Source: JAAZBW01 sp035647855
GTDB lineage: Bacteria > Actinomycetota > Actinomycetes > Actinomycetales > Actinomycetaceae
Assembly (NCBI GenBank): GCA_035647855.1
Contig: DASRMP010000042.1
Location: 1-64,000, forward strand
Direction of reading: 5' to 3'
Length of the DNA: 64,000 nt
Positions within the stretch are counted from its first letter, which is position 1, and each line of letters begins with the position of its first letter. The translations under genes were made by a program, and so were the position numbers. Below, piece by piece: positions 8,729-17,935 of this stretch. Under the pieces are notes generated by a model, which was given only the letters and a program-made list of their open reading frames with translations, was not told where the DNA came from and did not search any database.

Positions 8729-10462
8729 ATGGCGCGCAAGAAGAAGAACGAGTCGCTCGACGCGCTTGACGATTTCGAAGCTGAAGCGCAGTCGCAGAGC
8801 AGACGGTTCCCTCGTTCGCTGGCGTGGATTCTGGGGACAGTCGGCGTTCTCGCGGCGGCCTATGTCGGCGCCGCGTTCTACACCCAGGACAAGATCCCGA
8901 CCGGCACCACTGTGCTCGGAGTCGATATCGGCGGGCTGACCGATGGTCAGGCCGCCACGAAGCTCGATGACGTGCTGGCTCCACGCCTGGCCGAACCCGT
9001 CACCGTGGCCGCCGCGGAGCGGACCGCCACGCTCGATCCCGCGAACGCAGGACTGGCCGTCGACTATGACGCGACGGTCGAGAACATCACCGGCTTCTCC
9101 CTCCACCCCGCGAACCTGTGGCCCCACGTCGTGGGCTCCGTTCCCGCGGACCCGGTCGTGACCGTCGACGCCGCCGCCCTCACCCGCGCGGTCCAGGACC
9201 TCGTGCCGGACCTCGAGGTCGAACCCGCCGACGGGTCCATCGATTTCTCCACCGGAGCACCTGCCATCACTGAGCCCATCGACGGCGTCAGCATCGACCC
9301 GGAGGCATCGGCCGAGGTCGTTGCCGAGGAGTGGCCCGCAGGTGAGCAGCCGATCCAACTCGTCACGGAGATCGTCGAGCCCGCCATTTCGTCCGATGAC
9401 CTGGACGCTGCGATGGCCGAGTACGTCACCCCGCTGCTCTCCGGACCGGTGTTCATCGCCGTCGGGGAGACCAATCACGAGATCACGGTCGAGGAACTCG
9501 CACAGTCCGCCATCCTGGTGCCGACGGACGAGGGCACCCTCGTGCTCGAGATCGATGGAGAGATGATCACCGAGCGGATCGTCGAGGATGCTCCGGAACT
9601 CGGCAACCCGGGACGGAACGCCCGCTTCGTGTTCGAGGGCGGTCGTCCAGTCGTCGTGCCGTCGCAGTCGGGGCTTGGTCTGGAGCCCGAGGCCGTCACG
9701 GAAGCCGTCCGTGCGGCCTCGCTGACCGACACCCGTTCCTCAGCGGTGCCGCTGGTCGAGATGGAACCCGACCTCACCACGGAGGCGGCCGAAGCGCTCG
9801 GCGTTGTCGAGATAGTCTCCGAGTTCTCCACGCCGCTGACCGCGGACAACGTCCGCACCGCCAACCTGATCGCGGGCACGGCGAAGACGAACGGCAACCT
9901 GGTTCGCCCGGGCCAGACCTACTCGCTGCTCAACGTGTTGCGGCCGATCACGGTCGCGAACGGGTTCGTCTCGTCCGGCGTCGTCGAGGGCGGCGTCTCC
10001 ACGCTCGCGGTCGGCGGCGGGCTGTCGCAGTTGTCGACCACTGTCTACAACGCCGCATACTTCGCGGGCATGGACATCATCGAGCACAAGCCCCACTCAC
10101 GCTGGTTCAGCAGGTATCCCGAGGGCCGCGAGTCGACCCTGTGGGATCCGAGCGTGGACCTGAAGTTCACCAACAACACCCCGCACGGAATCCTGCTCCA
10201 GTCGTGGGTGTCCGGGGGCAGGGTCTGGGTACGCGCGTGGTCTAGCCCCTACTTCGAGGTCGAGTCCTACACCTCGCCGCGCAGGAACCTCACCAGCCCG
10301 AGCGTCCTGACCAGCAGCGACCCGAACTGCATCCCCGAGTCCGGCGGGCAGAACGGATTCACCGTGGACGTGACACGGACCCGCTACCTGAACGGTTCTC
10401 AGTTCGACCGCACGACCAATACGTGGACATATGCCCCCTGGCACCGCGTGATTTGTCAGTGA
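8729..10462 (+). CDS. VanW-family cell-wall protein with peptidoglycan-binding region
   Basis: 577 residues: a lysine-rich cytoplasmic start, one membrane anchor (about 28-50, LAWILGTVGVLAAAYVGAAF), an extracytoplasmic region with repeats of the peptidoglycan-binding type seen beside L,D-transpeptidase domains (about 60-340), and a VanW domain (about 360-530; NGNLVRPGQTYSLLNVL, GGLSQLSTTVYNAAYFAG, RYPEGRESTLWD). No L,D-transpeptidase catalytic Cys motif is present. VanW proteins occur in glycopeptide-resistance clusters and widely in Gram-positive walls; the biochemical role is not settled. An AGGAGAGGC site precedes the ATG. It is probably its own transcript. Confidence 0.9.
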   Translation: MARKKKNESLDALDDFEAEAQSQSRRFPRSLAWILGTVGVLAAAYVGAAFYTQDKIPTGTTVLGVDIGGLTDGQAATKLDDVLAPRLAEPVTVAAAERTATLDPANAGLAVDYDATVENITGFSLHPANLWPHVVGSVPADPVVTVDAAALTRAVQDLVPDLEVEPADGSIDFSTGAPAITEPIDGVSIDPEASAEVVAEEWPAGEQPIQLVTEIVEPAISSDDLDAAMAEYVTPLLSGPVFIAVGETNHEITVEELAQSAILVPTDEGTLVLEIDGEMITERIVEDAPELGNPGRNARFVFEGGRPVVVPSQSGLGLEPEAVTEAVRAASLTDTRSSAVPLVEMEPDLTTEAAEALGVVEIVSEFSTPLTADNVRTANLIAGTAKTNGNLVRPGQTYSLLNVLRPITVANGFVSSGVVEGGVSTLAVGGGLSQLSTTVYNAAYFAGMDIIEHKPHSRWFSRYPEGRESTLWDPSVDLKFTNNTPHGILLQSWVSGGRVWVRAWSSPYFEVESYTSPRRNLTSPSVLTSSDPNCIPESGGQNGFTVDVTRTRYLNGSQFDRTTNTWTYAPWHRVICQ

Positions 10463-10477
10463 CGTTTGTCAGTGACG
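10452..10477 (+). repeat. 13-bp tandem duplication at the VanW gene stop
   Basis: TTTGTCAGTGACG occurs twice head to tail (10452-10464 and 10465-10477). The first copy holds the in-frame TGA of the VanW gene, so the second copy is a slippage-type duplication in the 3' end. Confidence 0.6.
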
Positions 10478-10487
10478 CCGGTGCCAA

Positions 10488-10721
10488 TCACGGCCACTGC
10501 GGAGCCGGCGGCACCTTCTTCCCGGTGATCATGCGGCGCGCATCCACGCGCGCGTTCCCACGCTTCGTCTCAATACAGACGTGGTCGGCGGCGACCTCCG
10601 TGAGGTGGCCGAGTGCATCGGTGCGGCGACCGTCGTCGTCGTAATACCTGACCACCACGCGCTCGCCCACCTGCCAGGCGAGCCATGGTAGCCGGGGTGG
10701 TTGTGCGGTCATGGGACCCAT
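10488..10721 (-). CDS. Small SH3-like protein (resembles Rv0428c N-terminal domain)
   Basis: 77 residues. The pattern GERVVVRYYDDDGRRTDALG, then HVCIETKRGNARVDARRMI and KKVPPAP, resembles the SH3-like domain that precedes the acetyltransferase domain in mycobacterial Rv0428c-type proteins. Here it stands alone without the acetyltransferase. The start could be 10721 or the ATG at 10712; neither has a strong ribosome site. It converges on the VanW gene with only 25 bases between them. The similarity is from memory of the motif and is moderate; the function is unknown. Confidence 0.6.
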   Translation of the reverse strand: MGPMTAQPPRLPWLAWQVGERVVVRYYDDDGRRTDALGHLTEVAADHVCIETKRGNARVDARRMITGKKVPPAPQWP

Positions 10722-10780
10722 TGTCCACCAGGGGATGAGAGAATGATCGGGCGAGCCAACGCACCTGGAAGGATTCTGTT

Positions 10781-11104
10781 GTGACCTACATCATTGCCGA
10801 ACCCTGCGTGGACCTGAAAGACAAGGCCTGCGTCGACGAATGTCCGGTCGATTGCATCTACGAGGGTAAGCGCATGCTGTACATCCACCCGGATGAGTGC
10901 GTCGACTGCGGAGCCTGCGAGCCCGTATGCCCGGTGGAAGCGATCTACTACGAGGAAGACACGCCGGATCAGTGGAGTGAGTACTACAAGGCGAATGTCG
11001 AGTTCTTCGACTCGATCGGTTCGCCCGGCGGCGCCGCCAAGATGGGCCCGCTCGACTTCGACCACCCGCTGGTCGCCGCGCTCCCGCCGCAGCAGCACGA
11101 TTGA
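10781..11104 (+). CDS. fdxA: 7Fe ferredoxin ([3Fe-4S][4Fe-4S])
   Basis: 107 residues. Cys9, Cys17 and Cys50 would hold the [3Fe-4S] cluster; Cys21, Cys40, Cys43 and Cys46 the [4Fe-4S] cluster (CVDCGACEPVCP), with Cys25 free, exactly the spacing of Azotobacter/mycobacterial 7Fe ferredoxins. It is a soluble electron carrier. The GTG start follows GGAAGGA by 5 bases. dapC starts 10 bases after its stop; ferredoxin-dapC is a conserved actinobacterial pair (Rv1177-Rv1178 in M. tuberculosis), so the two are one operon. Confidence 0.95.
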   Translation: MTYIIAEPCVDLKDKACVDECPVDCIYEGKRMLYIHPDECVDCGACEPVCPVEAIYYEEDTPDQWSEYYKANVEFFDSIGSPGGAAKMGPLDFDHPLVAALPPQQHD

Positions 11105-11113
11105 GCCTGGGCC

Positions 11114-12241
11114 GTGGGCTTCCGGGGCTCTGACCTGCCCGATTTCCCGTGGGATTCGCTCGCCGGAGCGAAGGCACGTGCCGCCGCGCACCCGGGAGGG
11201 ATCGTGGACCTGTCGATCGGCACACCGGTCGACCCGACTCCCGCGATCGCCCGCCGCGCGCTTGACGCCGCCTCGGACAGCCCCGGCTACCCGACCGTGA
11301 TCGGCACGCCCGAACTGCGCGCCGCCATGGTCGCGTGGTTCGGGCGGCGCAGGGGCGCCCGCCTGACAGAGGCCGAGATCCTTCCCACAATCGGGTCCAA
11401 GGAGATGGTCGCCCACCTGCCGAGCCTGCTCGGGCTCGGTGAGGGCGACCTCGTCGTCCACCCCGCGGTCGCCTACCCCACCTACGACGTCGGAGCCCGC
11501 CTCGCGGGGGCCACCCCCTTCGCGTCCGACGATGTCGCCGCGTGGCCCGGCGAGACCCGCCTCGTCTGGCTCAACTCTCCCGGGAACCCGCACGGGCATG
11601 TCCTGGGACTCGAGCGGTTGCGCGAGATCGTTGCGTGGGCGCGGGAGCGGAACGCCGTCGTCGCCGCCGATGAGTGCTACGCGGAACTCGCGTGGCAAGA
11701 GCCGTGGGCGAGCGAGGGCGTGCCCTCACTCCTGGACGAGCGCGTGTGCGAGGGCGATCACCGCGGGCTGCTTGTGGCACATTCGATGTCGAAGCAGTCG
11801 AACCTCGCGGGCTACCGCGCGGCGATGCTCGCCGGGGACGCCGATCTGATCGGTGCGATCCGTGAGATCCGCAAGCACTCCGGCATGATGATGCCGGGAC
11901 CCGTCCAGGCCGCGATGACGGCTGTTCTGGGTGATGACGGCCATGTCGAGGAGCAGGTCGAGCGTTACCGCCGGCGCCGTGAGATCCTGAGCGCCGCCGT
12001 CGTGGGCGCGGGTCTCGAACTCGACCCGGATTCCGCGGCGGGACTGTATCTGTGGGGGAGGGCGGCGACGTCGTCGTCGGAACTCGTGGGCAGGTTCGCG
12101 GAACTCGGCATCCTGGTCGCGCCCGGGACGTTCTACGGGCCCGCGGCGGAGGGCTACGTCAGGATCGCACTGTCGGCGACCGACGAGCGTATCGGGGCGG
12201 CGGTCGCGCGGCTGACAGAGCGGGAGTCCGCGCTGCTCTAG
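11114..12241 (+). CDS. dapC: N-succinyldiaminopimelate aminotransferase
   Basis: 375 residues, a class I fold PLP aminotransferase. NSPGNPHG (154-161), DECY (186-189) and the PLP lysine Lys227 in HSMSKQSNLAGYR are all present. In actinobacteria the gene after the 7Fe ferredoxin is DapC, which converts N-succinyl-2-amino-6-ketopimelate to N-succinyl-LL-diaminopimelate in lysine/peptidoglycan precursor synthesis. It starts with GTG 10 bases after the ferredoxin stop and has only a weak ribosome site, so it is probably translated by coupling. Note the damaged dapD 2.4 kb downstream. Confidence 0.92.
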   Translation: MGFRGSDLPDFPWDSLAGAKARAAAHPGGIVDLSIGTPVDPTPAIARRALDAASDSPGYPTVIGTPELRAAMVAWFGRRRGARLTEAEILPTIGSKEMVAHLPSLLGLGEGDLVVHPAVAYPTYDVGARLAGATPFASDDVAAWPGETRLVWLNSPGNPHGHVLGLERLREIVAWARERNAVVAADECYAELAWQEPWASEGVPSLLDERVCEGDHRGLLVAHSMSKQSNLAGYRAAMLAGDADLIGAIREIRKHSGMMMPGPVQAAMTAVLGDDGHVEEQVERYRRRREILSAAVVGAGLELDPDSAAGLYLWGRAATSSSELVGRFAELGILVAPGTFYGPAAEGYVRIALSATDERIGAAVARLTERESALL

Positions 12242-12277
12242 CCGCGGTTGGCGCCCGTTCGCGCATTTTGGCGCGCG

Positions 12278-12302
12278 TGTGGGTGAGGTCACACACTAGT
12301 CT
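12278..12302 (+). promoter_or_regulatory. gltA promoter with CRP/GlxR-like palindrome
   Basis: TGTGGGTGAGGTCACA (12278-12293) has the half-sites TGTGG and TCACA with the 6-base spacing of CRP-family operators (TGTGA-N6-TCACA), and its GTGTG/CACAC arms are exactly symmetric. A -10-like TAGTCT follows at 12297-12302. The site would overlap the -35 region, so a bound cAMP receptor would be expected to repress or modulate. GlxR control of gltA is known in Corynebacterium. Confidence 0.4.
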
Positions 12303-12358
12303 GGGGCGAGACCACTCCTTCCCCAGGCCTCGCCGGCCAGCGACCGAAAGGGTCCCAG

Positions 12359-13672
<1,314 letters not shown>

Positions 13673-13684
13673 GGCCGTCTGTGG

Positions 13685-14665
13685 TCAGCCAACCAGGACG
13701 GTCCCATTCGGCTGCGTGAGTTCGCCCGCGTCCGTCCACTCCAGAGTGCCGTTGGTCCACATCTCGTTCCCGACGACGACGACGCGCACCCCGGATTCCG
13801 TCGCTGTGGCGGCGAGCCAGTGGCCCGCAGCCCACACGGCCCTCTCGGGGTCGCCGATGGCGGCGCCGGTCAGCGCGGCGGGGTCCACGGCAGCGAGCGC
13901 GACCTCGCCGTCCGCGAGGAGGGGAGCGCCGTCGTCGGCGAGGACGGGGGTGAGGTCCGGGGCGGTACCGAAGTCCGTGAGCGTGGCGAGGCTCATGGCG
14001 AGCGCGCCTGTGCCGTCTTGAGGGGCACCGCCGCCGCCATCGTCTTCGCGCAGATCGCAGGCGAGACTCGCGGGCGAGTGACCGGTGAGAGACGAGGCGA
14101 ATGCCCGCGCCATCGGCTCGTGGCGGGCGTACGCGTCCGGGAACGCGGAGCGCTGCACTGCCTGCGCCGCGACCGTGACTTCCATGGTCTCGTAGCCGTC
14201 GAGTTGGACGAGCGCGTCATAGAACGCGTTGGTCGAGAACACGGGGTCCATGATCTGCTCCACGCTGCCCCACCCCTGCGAGGGGCGTTGCTGGAACAGC
14301 CCGACCGAGTCTCTGTCCCCGTAGTCGATGTTGGTGAGTTTCGACTCCTGCATTGCAGTCGCGAGGGCGATCGTGACGGCGCGGGCAGGCAGGCCGCGTT
14401 CCGTTCCGATGGCCGCGATCAGTGCTGCGTTGCGGGACTGATCGGCTGAGAGGGAGTACCTCTCGCCTCCCGGTAGTTGCGCGACGCACGCGTTCGCGGA
14501 CTGCATCACCCTGCCGGACAGGAACCACGTGACCGCCCACACCGCACCCGTGAACACCGCGATGATCAGGAGGAACGTAATGCAGCCCCTGACGAGGAGT
14601 CGGCCGGTGCAGCCGCGCGGGCCGGTGCCCATTCCGCGCCTCGATCCGTTGCCCGCCCTACCCAT
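13685..14665 (-). CDS. Membrane-anchored transglycosylase-like protein
   Basis: 326 residues. After a short basic N-terminus there is one membrane segment (about 29-52) and then an extracytoplasmic domain with LATAMQESKLTNIDYGDRDS and VGLFQQRPSQGWG, the lysozyme-like pattern of lytic transglycosylases (the Glu of MQES is a candidate acid). Many actinobacteria carry this protein as an uncharacterised family. The C-terminal ~90 residues look like a separate small beta domain. The ATG lies within the last codons of the dapD remnant (8-base overlap), so the remnant may now act as a translated leader for this gene. Confidence 0.7.
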   Translation of the reverse strand: MGRAGNGSRRGMGTGPRGCTGRLLVRGCITFLLIIAVFTGAVWAVTWFLSGRVMQSANACVAQLPGGERYSLSADQSRNAALIAAIGTERGLPARAVTIALATAMQESKLTNIDYGDRDSVGLFQQRPSQGWGSVEQIMDPVFSTNAFYDALVQLDGYETMEVTVAAQAVQRSAFPDAYARHEPMARAFASSLTGHSPASLACDLREDDGGGGAPQDGTGALAMSLATLTDFGTAPDLTPVLADDGAPLLADGEVALAAVDPAALTGAAIGDPERAVWAAGHWLAATATESGVRVVVVGNEMWTNGTLEWTDAGELTQPNGTVLVG

Positions 14666-14909
14666 GCTGGTCCGGGTTCAGCGCAACTCGCGCGTTCGGT
14701 CGCGGCAGCGCCTGCGGGCCCTCTGTGACCATCACTTTGGTGCCGGCGGTGAGATACAGGCCCGCCTCGATGACGCAGTTGTCGCCGGGAGTGAACTCGA
14801 CCCGCCGAACTGCTTCGCCCTCGCCGAGCCCGGGCGCCGGATACCAGACGTCCGGGACGGTATCGCCCGCGACTGTCGCCAGCCCGATGCCGGACACGTG
14901 TCGAGTCAT
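14658..14909 (-). pseudogene. dapD: Internally deleted dapD remnant (tetrahydrodipicolinate N-succinyltransferase)
   Basis: The 83-residue frame joins the two ends of an actinobacterial DapD (normally about 320 residues). Residues 7-31 (GIGLATVAGDTVPDVWYPAP) resemble the DapD N-terminus; residues 37-58 (FTPGDNCVIEAGLYLTAGTK) and the end (ALPRPNARVALNPDQHG) resemble its C-terminus. About 230-240 residues, including the left-handed beta-helix core and active site, are missing, so it cannot have succinyltransferase activity. The frame is kept open through the junction, which suggests an in-frame deletion. It sits where dapD often lies in relatives, near dapC. The match is from memory of the family sequence, not from a search. 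Confidence 0.65.
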
Positions 14910-14992
14910 GGGGACAAGCCTAAGCTGCGGAGTCCGCCTCGCTGACTGGCGGAGGGCCTCGAGCGCGTTCGCCGGAATCGCGGTCGGCGGTG

Positions 14993-15028
14993 GGCGGCTT
15001 TGCGTGCCCTGGCGGCTTTGTGTGCCCT
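14993..15028. repeat. 18-bp tandem repeat, two copies
   Basis: GGCGGCTTTGCGTGCCCT (14993-15010) is followed directly by a copy with one change (15011-15028) in the gap between the dapD remnant and the carboxylase gene. Confidence 0.6.
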
Positions 15029-15045
15029 GGGTTAGGCCGGGAGCT

Positions 15046-15073
15046 GAGGGTTAGCGTGTGGGCCCTAACCCTC
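15046..15073. terminator. Hairpin downstream of acyl-CoA carboxylase alpha gene
   Basis: A 9-bp perfect stem (GAGGGTTAG 15046-15054 with CTAACCCTC 15065-15073) and a 10-base loop lie about 100 bases after the leftward carboxylase gene ends. There is no T-run; a terminator role is a guess. Confidence 0.35.
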
Positions 15074-15170
15074 GGTTCGCAGGCTTACCCCGCTGTGCTG
15101 AGCCCGCTGAGCCGCCCGATTCCGAGGTAGCTGCGGCTCGCTCGGTATCGATGACGACGATTCAGCGCCG

Positions 15171-16973
15171 CTAATCCTCGATCGAGCAGAGCACCGTTCC
15201 GGCGCTCACCTGGGCGCCCGCCTCGGCGGTGAGCTTCGTGATCGTTCCGGCACGGTGAGCTGTCAGTGGCTGTTCCATCTTCATCGCCTCGAGCACCACG
15301 ATCAGGTCGCCGGACTCCACGGTCTGTCCTTCCTCGACGGACACCTTCACCACGGTTCCCTGCATCGGGGCTACCACCGAGTTGCCGGAGACAGCTGGTG
15401 GGGCGCTGCGGCGGCGCCGGCCACGATGACCCGAAGGAGGCGTGAGGCCGCGACCAGAGGCGGTGTGGGCGATGCCGAGACCGAGCGGGAGGACCACCTC
15501 GAGCCGCTTCCCGCCAACTTCGACCGTGACCCTCTGCGTGGCGACCCGCTCCTCGGTTCCGGGCGCTGCGTCCACCGGAGCTGCGGAGAGAGGGGCGGGG
15601 GCGTCGTGCCGACGCGCGGCGTAGTCCGTCTCGATCCACGTGGTGTGCACGCGGAAGTCCTCGCCGGAAACGGCGGTGAAATCGGGGTCGTCGAGGATTG
15701 CGGTGTGGAACGGGGCGACCGTGGGGATTCCCTCGATTCGCAGCTCGGCGAAGGCGCGGCGGGCACGTGCGAGCACGCCCGGGCGGTCGGGCCCGGAGAC
15801 GATCAGCTTCGCGATCATCGAGTCGAATGCGCCGGAGATGGAATCGCCTTCACGCACGCCGTCGTCGATGCGGACGCCGGGGCCCTGCGGCCACTGCAGC
15901 GCGGTGAGGGTGCCGGGGAAGGGCAGGAACGAGCGTGCGGGATCCTCCCCGTTGATCCGGAACTCCATCGCGTGGCCGGTGCGGGCCACGCGCTCGTACC
16001 CGAGCGGTTCTCCGCGGGCGATCCGGATCTGCTCACCGACGAGATCGAGCCCCGTGATCTCCTCCGAGATCGTGTGCTCGACCTGCAGACGCGTGTTCAC
16101 CTCGAGGAACGAGATCGTGCCATCCGTCCCCACGAGGAACTCGCACGTGCCCGCGCCCACGTAGCCGGCCTCCTTCATGATCGCGATCGACGACTCCTCG
16201 AGCCGTGCCTCCTGGTCTACGCTCAGGAAGGGCGCCGGTGCCTCCTCCACGAGTTTCTGGTGGCGGCGCTGCAGCGAGCAGTCGCGGGTCGAGACGACGA
16301 CGACGGTCCCGTGCTCATCCGCGAGACACTGCGTCTCCACGTGGCGAGGCCGGTCCAGGAAACGCTCGACGAAGCACTCGCCCCGGCCGAAGGCCGAGGT
16401 TGCCTCACGGACGGCGGACTCGAACTGTGCCGGGATCTCTTCCTCGGTGCGCGCGACCTTCAGTCCGCGTCCGCCGCCGCCGAAGGCGGCCTTGATCGCG
16501 ATGGGCAGGCCGTGTTCGCGGGCAAAGGCCTGGACCTCTCCGGCGTCGGCAACCGGATTCGCGGTGCCCGGAACGAGAGGCGCGCCCACCCGCTGGGCGA
16601 TATGGCGTGCGGTGACCTTGTCGCCGAGAGCGCGAATGGCGTCCGGGGGCGGGCCGATCCAGGTGAGACCGGCGTCGATGACCTGCTGGGCGAAGTCGGC
16701 GTTCTCGGCAAGGAAACCGTAGCCCGGATGAAGAGCGTCCGCGCCGGAGCGGCGGGCGACGTCGAGGATCTTGTCGACGCGCAGGTAGGACTCCTGCGCG
16801 GTTGTGCCGCCGATGGAGAAGGCCTCGTCGGCGATCGAGGCGTGGAAGGAGTCGCGGTCGACCTCCGCGTACACGGCGACGGTCGCGATGCCCAGATCGC
16901 GGCACGTGCGGATGATACGGACGGCGATCTCGCCACGGTTGGCGATCAGGACCTTCGTGACGGATCCACCCAC
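15171..16973 (-). CDS. Acyl-CoA carboxylase alpha subunit (biotin carboxylase + biotin carrier)
   Basis: 600 residues. The N-terminal ~450 form the biotin carboxylase/ATP-grasp unit (VLIANRGEIAVRIIRTCRDL, HPGYGFLAENADFA, FGGGGRGLKVA, FLEVNTRLQVEH). The last ~75 are the biotin carrier domain with EAMKMEQP; Lys565 is the biotinylation site. Together with the beta subunit (19051) it carboxylates acetyl-CoA and/or propionyl-CoA for fatty-acid or branched-lipid synthesis. The start is a GTG with GAGAGGA before it. BirA, which attaches the biotin, is encoded at 20752. Which acyl-CoA is used cannot be told from sequence by eye. Confidence 0.95.
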   Translation of the reverse strand: MGGSVTKVLIANRGEIAVRIIRTCRDLGIATVAVYAEVDRDSFHASIADEAFSIGGTTAQESYLRVDKILDVARRSGADALHPGYGFLAENADFAQQVIDAGLTWIGPPPDAIRALGDKVTARHIAQRVGAPLVPGTANPVADAGEVQAFAREHGLPIAIKAAFGGGGRGLKVARTEEEIPAQFESAVREATSAFGRGECFVERFLDRPRHVETQCLADEHGTVVVVSTRDCSLQRRHQKLVEEAPAPFLSVDQEARLEESSIAIMKEAGYVGAGTCEFLVGTDGTISFLEVNTRLQVEHTISEEITGLDLVGEQIRIARGEPLGYERVARTGHAMEFRINGEDPARSFLPFPGTLTALQWPQGPGVRIDDGVREGDSISGAFDSMIAKLIVSGPDRPGVLARARRAFAELRIEGIPTVAPFHTAILDDPDFTAVSGEDFRVHTTWIETDYAARRHDAPAPLSAAPVDAAPGTEERVATQRVTVEVGGKRLEVVLPLGLGIAHTASGRGLTPPSGHRGRRRRSAPPAVSGNSVVAPMQGTVVKVSVEEGQTVESGDLIVVLEAMKMEQPLTAHRAGTITKLTAEAGAQVSAGTVLCSIED

Positions 16974-17150
16974 CTGTATTCCTCTCGTCCGAACATCCCC
17001 GGCGGGCGCCAGGGGAAACAGCTCAGCTTCCTACAGTAGGGCGTTGGCGCAATCCCAGGGTTTGGGGGAACCACTCACCGAGAGGGTCCGAAGACCTGCG
17101 GGAACCACAAACCGAAGCGTAGCCAAGGCGTTCGTGCACACCACGGCGAT

Positions 17151-17840
17151 TCAGGAAAGGGACCACAGTTCGTGGATCCCGACTCGGCGCCGCGCGAGGA
17201 GCATTCGCAGGACAGGCAGCGAGAGTCCGACGACGCCGTGGTGGTCGCCCTCGATCCGCGAGATGTAGGGACCGCCGAATCCGTCGATCGTGAAGCCGCC
17301 GGCGACCCGGAGCGGTTCGCCGGTGGCGAGGTACGCGTCGATCTCGGCGTCAGTGAGGTCGGCGAAGTGGACGCGAGCCGTGGAGACGGCGCCCTCTCCG
17401 ATCACTTTCCCGCTCGAACTGCGCATGTCCACGAGCCAGTGACCCGTGTGCAGCAGTCCCGAATTGCCGCGCATGAGCTTCCAACGTTCGCGCGCAAGTT
17501 CCGGGACCAGGGGTTTGCCCATGATTGCGCCGTCAAGTTCGAGCAGCGAATCGCAACCGATGACGAAGTCTGGTGCGATGGCCGGGGGAGTGTCCTGCTC
17601 CTGCTGAATCGCGGCCGCGACATCCTCGGCCTTCGCGCGCGCGAGTGTCAGCACCTGATCGACAGGGCCGAAGCTGTGTTCGGAGCTGAGGGCCGCGGCC
17701 GAGAGGACGGCGTCCTCGTCGACCTCGGAGACACGCACGGTGGCTTCGATCCCGGCGGCCAACAGAGTATCGAGCCGGGCGGGAGACGCCGAAGCGAGAA
17801 CGAGGGTGCAGGGGGCGCTGGATGCGTCGTCGAGTGCCAC
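17151..17840 (-). CDS. maf: Maf-like nucleotide pyrophosphatase
   Basis: 229 residues. LVLASASPARLDTLLAAG is the signature opening of Maf proteins, followed by SEVDED and, in the middle, ADEVAAAI-like AEDVAAAI, FVIGCDSLLELDG and GKP. The family hydrolyses non-canonical or canonical nucleoside triphosphates to monophosphates and has been linked to septum inhibition. The GTG start has no clear ribosome site. Maf between carboxylase genes is a recurring actinobacterial arrangement. The gap to the alpha subunit gene is 177 bases. Confidence 0.92.
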   Translation of the reverse strand: MALDDASSAPCTLVLASASPARLDTLLAAGIEATVRVSEVDEDAVLSAAALSSEHSFGPVDQVLTLARAKAEDVAAAIQQEQDTPPAIAPDFVIGCDSLLELDGAIMGKPLVPELARERWKLMRGNSGLLHTGHWLVDMRSSSGKVIGEGAVSTARVHFADLTDAEIDAYLATGEPLRVAGGFTIDGFGGPYISRIEGDHHGVVGLSLPVLRMLLARRRVGIHELWSLS

Positions 17841-17864
17841 GTGACGATGCTATCCGCGGGGGAT

Positions 17865-17893
17865 AAAAAAAGCGCCGTCGGCACTGACGGCGC
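17865..17893 (-). terminator. Intrinsic terminator after the small membrane protein gene
   Basis: An 8-bp GC-rich stem (17872-17879 with 17886-17893) with a 6-base loop, followed on the minus strand by seven T residues (17871-17865): a textbook intrinsic terminator for the leftward gene ending at 17936. It lies just upstream of maf, which must therefore have its own promoter or rely on read-through. Confidence 0.85.
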
Positions 17894-17935
17894 GAGGATC
17901 CTGTTCTCGGTTGGGCGAGGAGGATCATTCCTCGC

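Noticed and set aside
15255..17039. 594-codon plus-strand frame opposite the carboxylase alpha gene
   Set aside because: Antisense shadow of a gene with the EAMKME biotin motif.
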